Below, one piece after another: positions 43,044-43,232 of a DNA stretch of 43,232 nt. A program made the translations under genes and the position numbers. Location: positions 61,332-104,563 of the forward strand of contig FR891269.1 in assembly GCA_000433755.1 (NCBI GenBank), in the 5' to 3' direction. The notes under the pieces are model-generated. The model was not told where the DNA came from. It did no database searches and was given only the letters and a program-made list of their open reading frames with translations. The DNA comes from Clostridium sp. CAG:465. Lineage in GTDB: Bacteria > Bacillota > Clostridia > TANB77 > CAG-465. Within the stretch, counting starts at the first letter, position 1. Every line of letters begins with the position of its first letter.

Positions 43044-43232
43044 CATCACCCCTTGTATATTATATTAAAAAGAAAAACTAACGTGAAAAAGTTTCTAAAA
43101 AATTGTTACATATTTTAATTATATAACTACGTAACTATTTATTACAAATTCAAACTAATTTATATAAGTTAAGATATATTTTAAATTATCCAGGTATAGA
43201 AGTTTTTAATAAAAATAGGAATTAAATCAAAA

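Overview
The window comes from a very AT-rich, endospore-forming member of the Clostridia (Firmicutes). The evidence is a set of sporulation and germination genes (yabG, splB, spmA-spmB, gerQ-cwlJ), Firmicutes gene orders (ffs-dnaX-ybaB-recR, mutS-mutL-miaA, a WalRK/PhoPR-type two-component pair followed by tatD), strong AGGAGG ribosome binding sites and TTGACA/TATAAT promoters. Genus cannot be told from the sequence. Most genes lie on the minus strand.

Layout. 1-924: yabG, broken into three reading-frame segments. 925-3164: three membrane proteins. 3296-7567: XRE regulator, tatD, histidine kinase/response regulator, murI. 7694-10388: recR, ybaB, dnaX and the SRP RNA. 10413-14220: a membrane-anchored protein and a small conjugation-type operon (unknown protein, a small ORF with an in-frame UAA, and a VirD4/TraG coupling ATPase split by a frameshift). 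14265-17246: VanW/G5 cell-wall protein, F420-ligase-like protein, RNase P RNA. 17276-20863: gyrA and a divergent DnaJ-like gene. 20867-23830: MBL hydrolase and primosome genes (DnaC/DnaI-like and DnaD-like). 23911-27299: a compact type IV secretion-like operon (VirB3-, VirB6-, VirB2- and VirD4-like). 27428-27773: tRNA-Lys, -Glu and -Thr on the plus strand. 27867-31741: rsmA, a YabE-like muralytic protein, splB (frameshifted) and an unknown gene. 31731-39134: HlyD-like adaptor, miaA, mutL, a hydrolase-like protein, mutS. 39225-43043: an orphan gene, spmB-spmA, an AT-rich repeat region, a ferredoxin-thioredoxin-reductase-like protein, a membrane protein, gerQ and cwlJ.

Main discovery. Three genes that look frameshifted (yabG twice, the coupling ATPase once, splB once) share one signature. 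At each of the four breaks an in-frame CGG codon is followed by A, and skipping the C (CGGA read as GGA, or as a four-base glycine codon) restores the full-length family protein. I checked every CCG on the plus strand inside minus-strand genes, and every CGG in plus-strand genes. No other in-frame CGG occurs in about 12,900 codons, although CGG is frequent out of frame. CGT, CGA, AGA and AGG codons are in use. The simplest reading is that CGG is not a normal sense codon here and that CGGA is a programmed +1 recoding signal giving glycine. In the coupling ATPase the recoded glycine lies inside the Walker A loop. Two of the three host genes are late-sporulation genes.

Secondary points are the small ORF with an in-frame UAA, the T4SS-like operon lacking VirB4 and a relaxase, a short CRISPR-like repeat set without cas genes, and several terminators that overlap the stop codons of adjacent genes.
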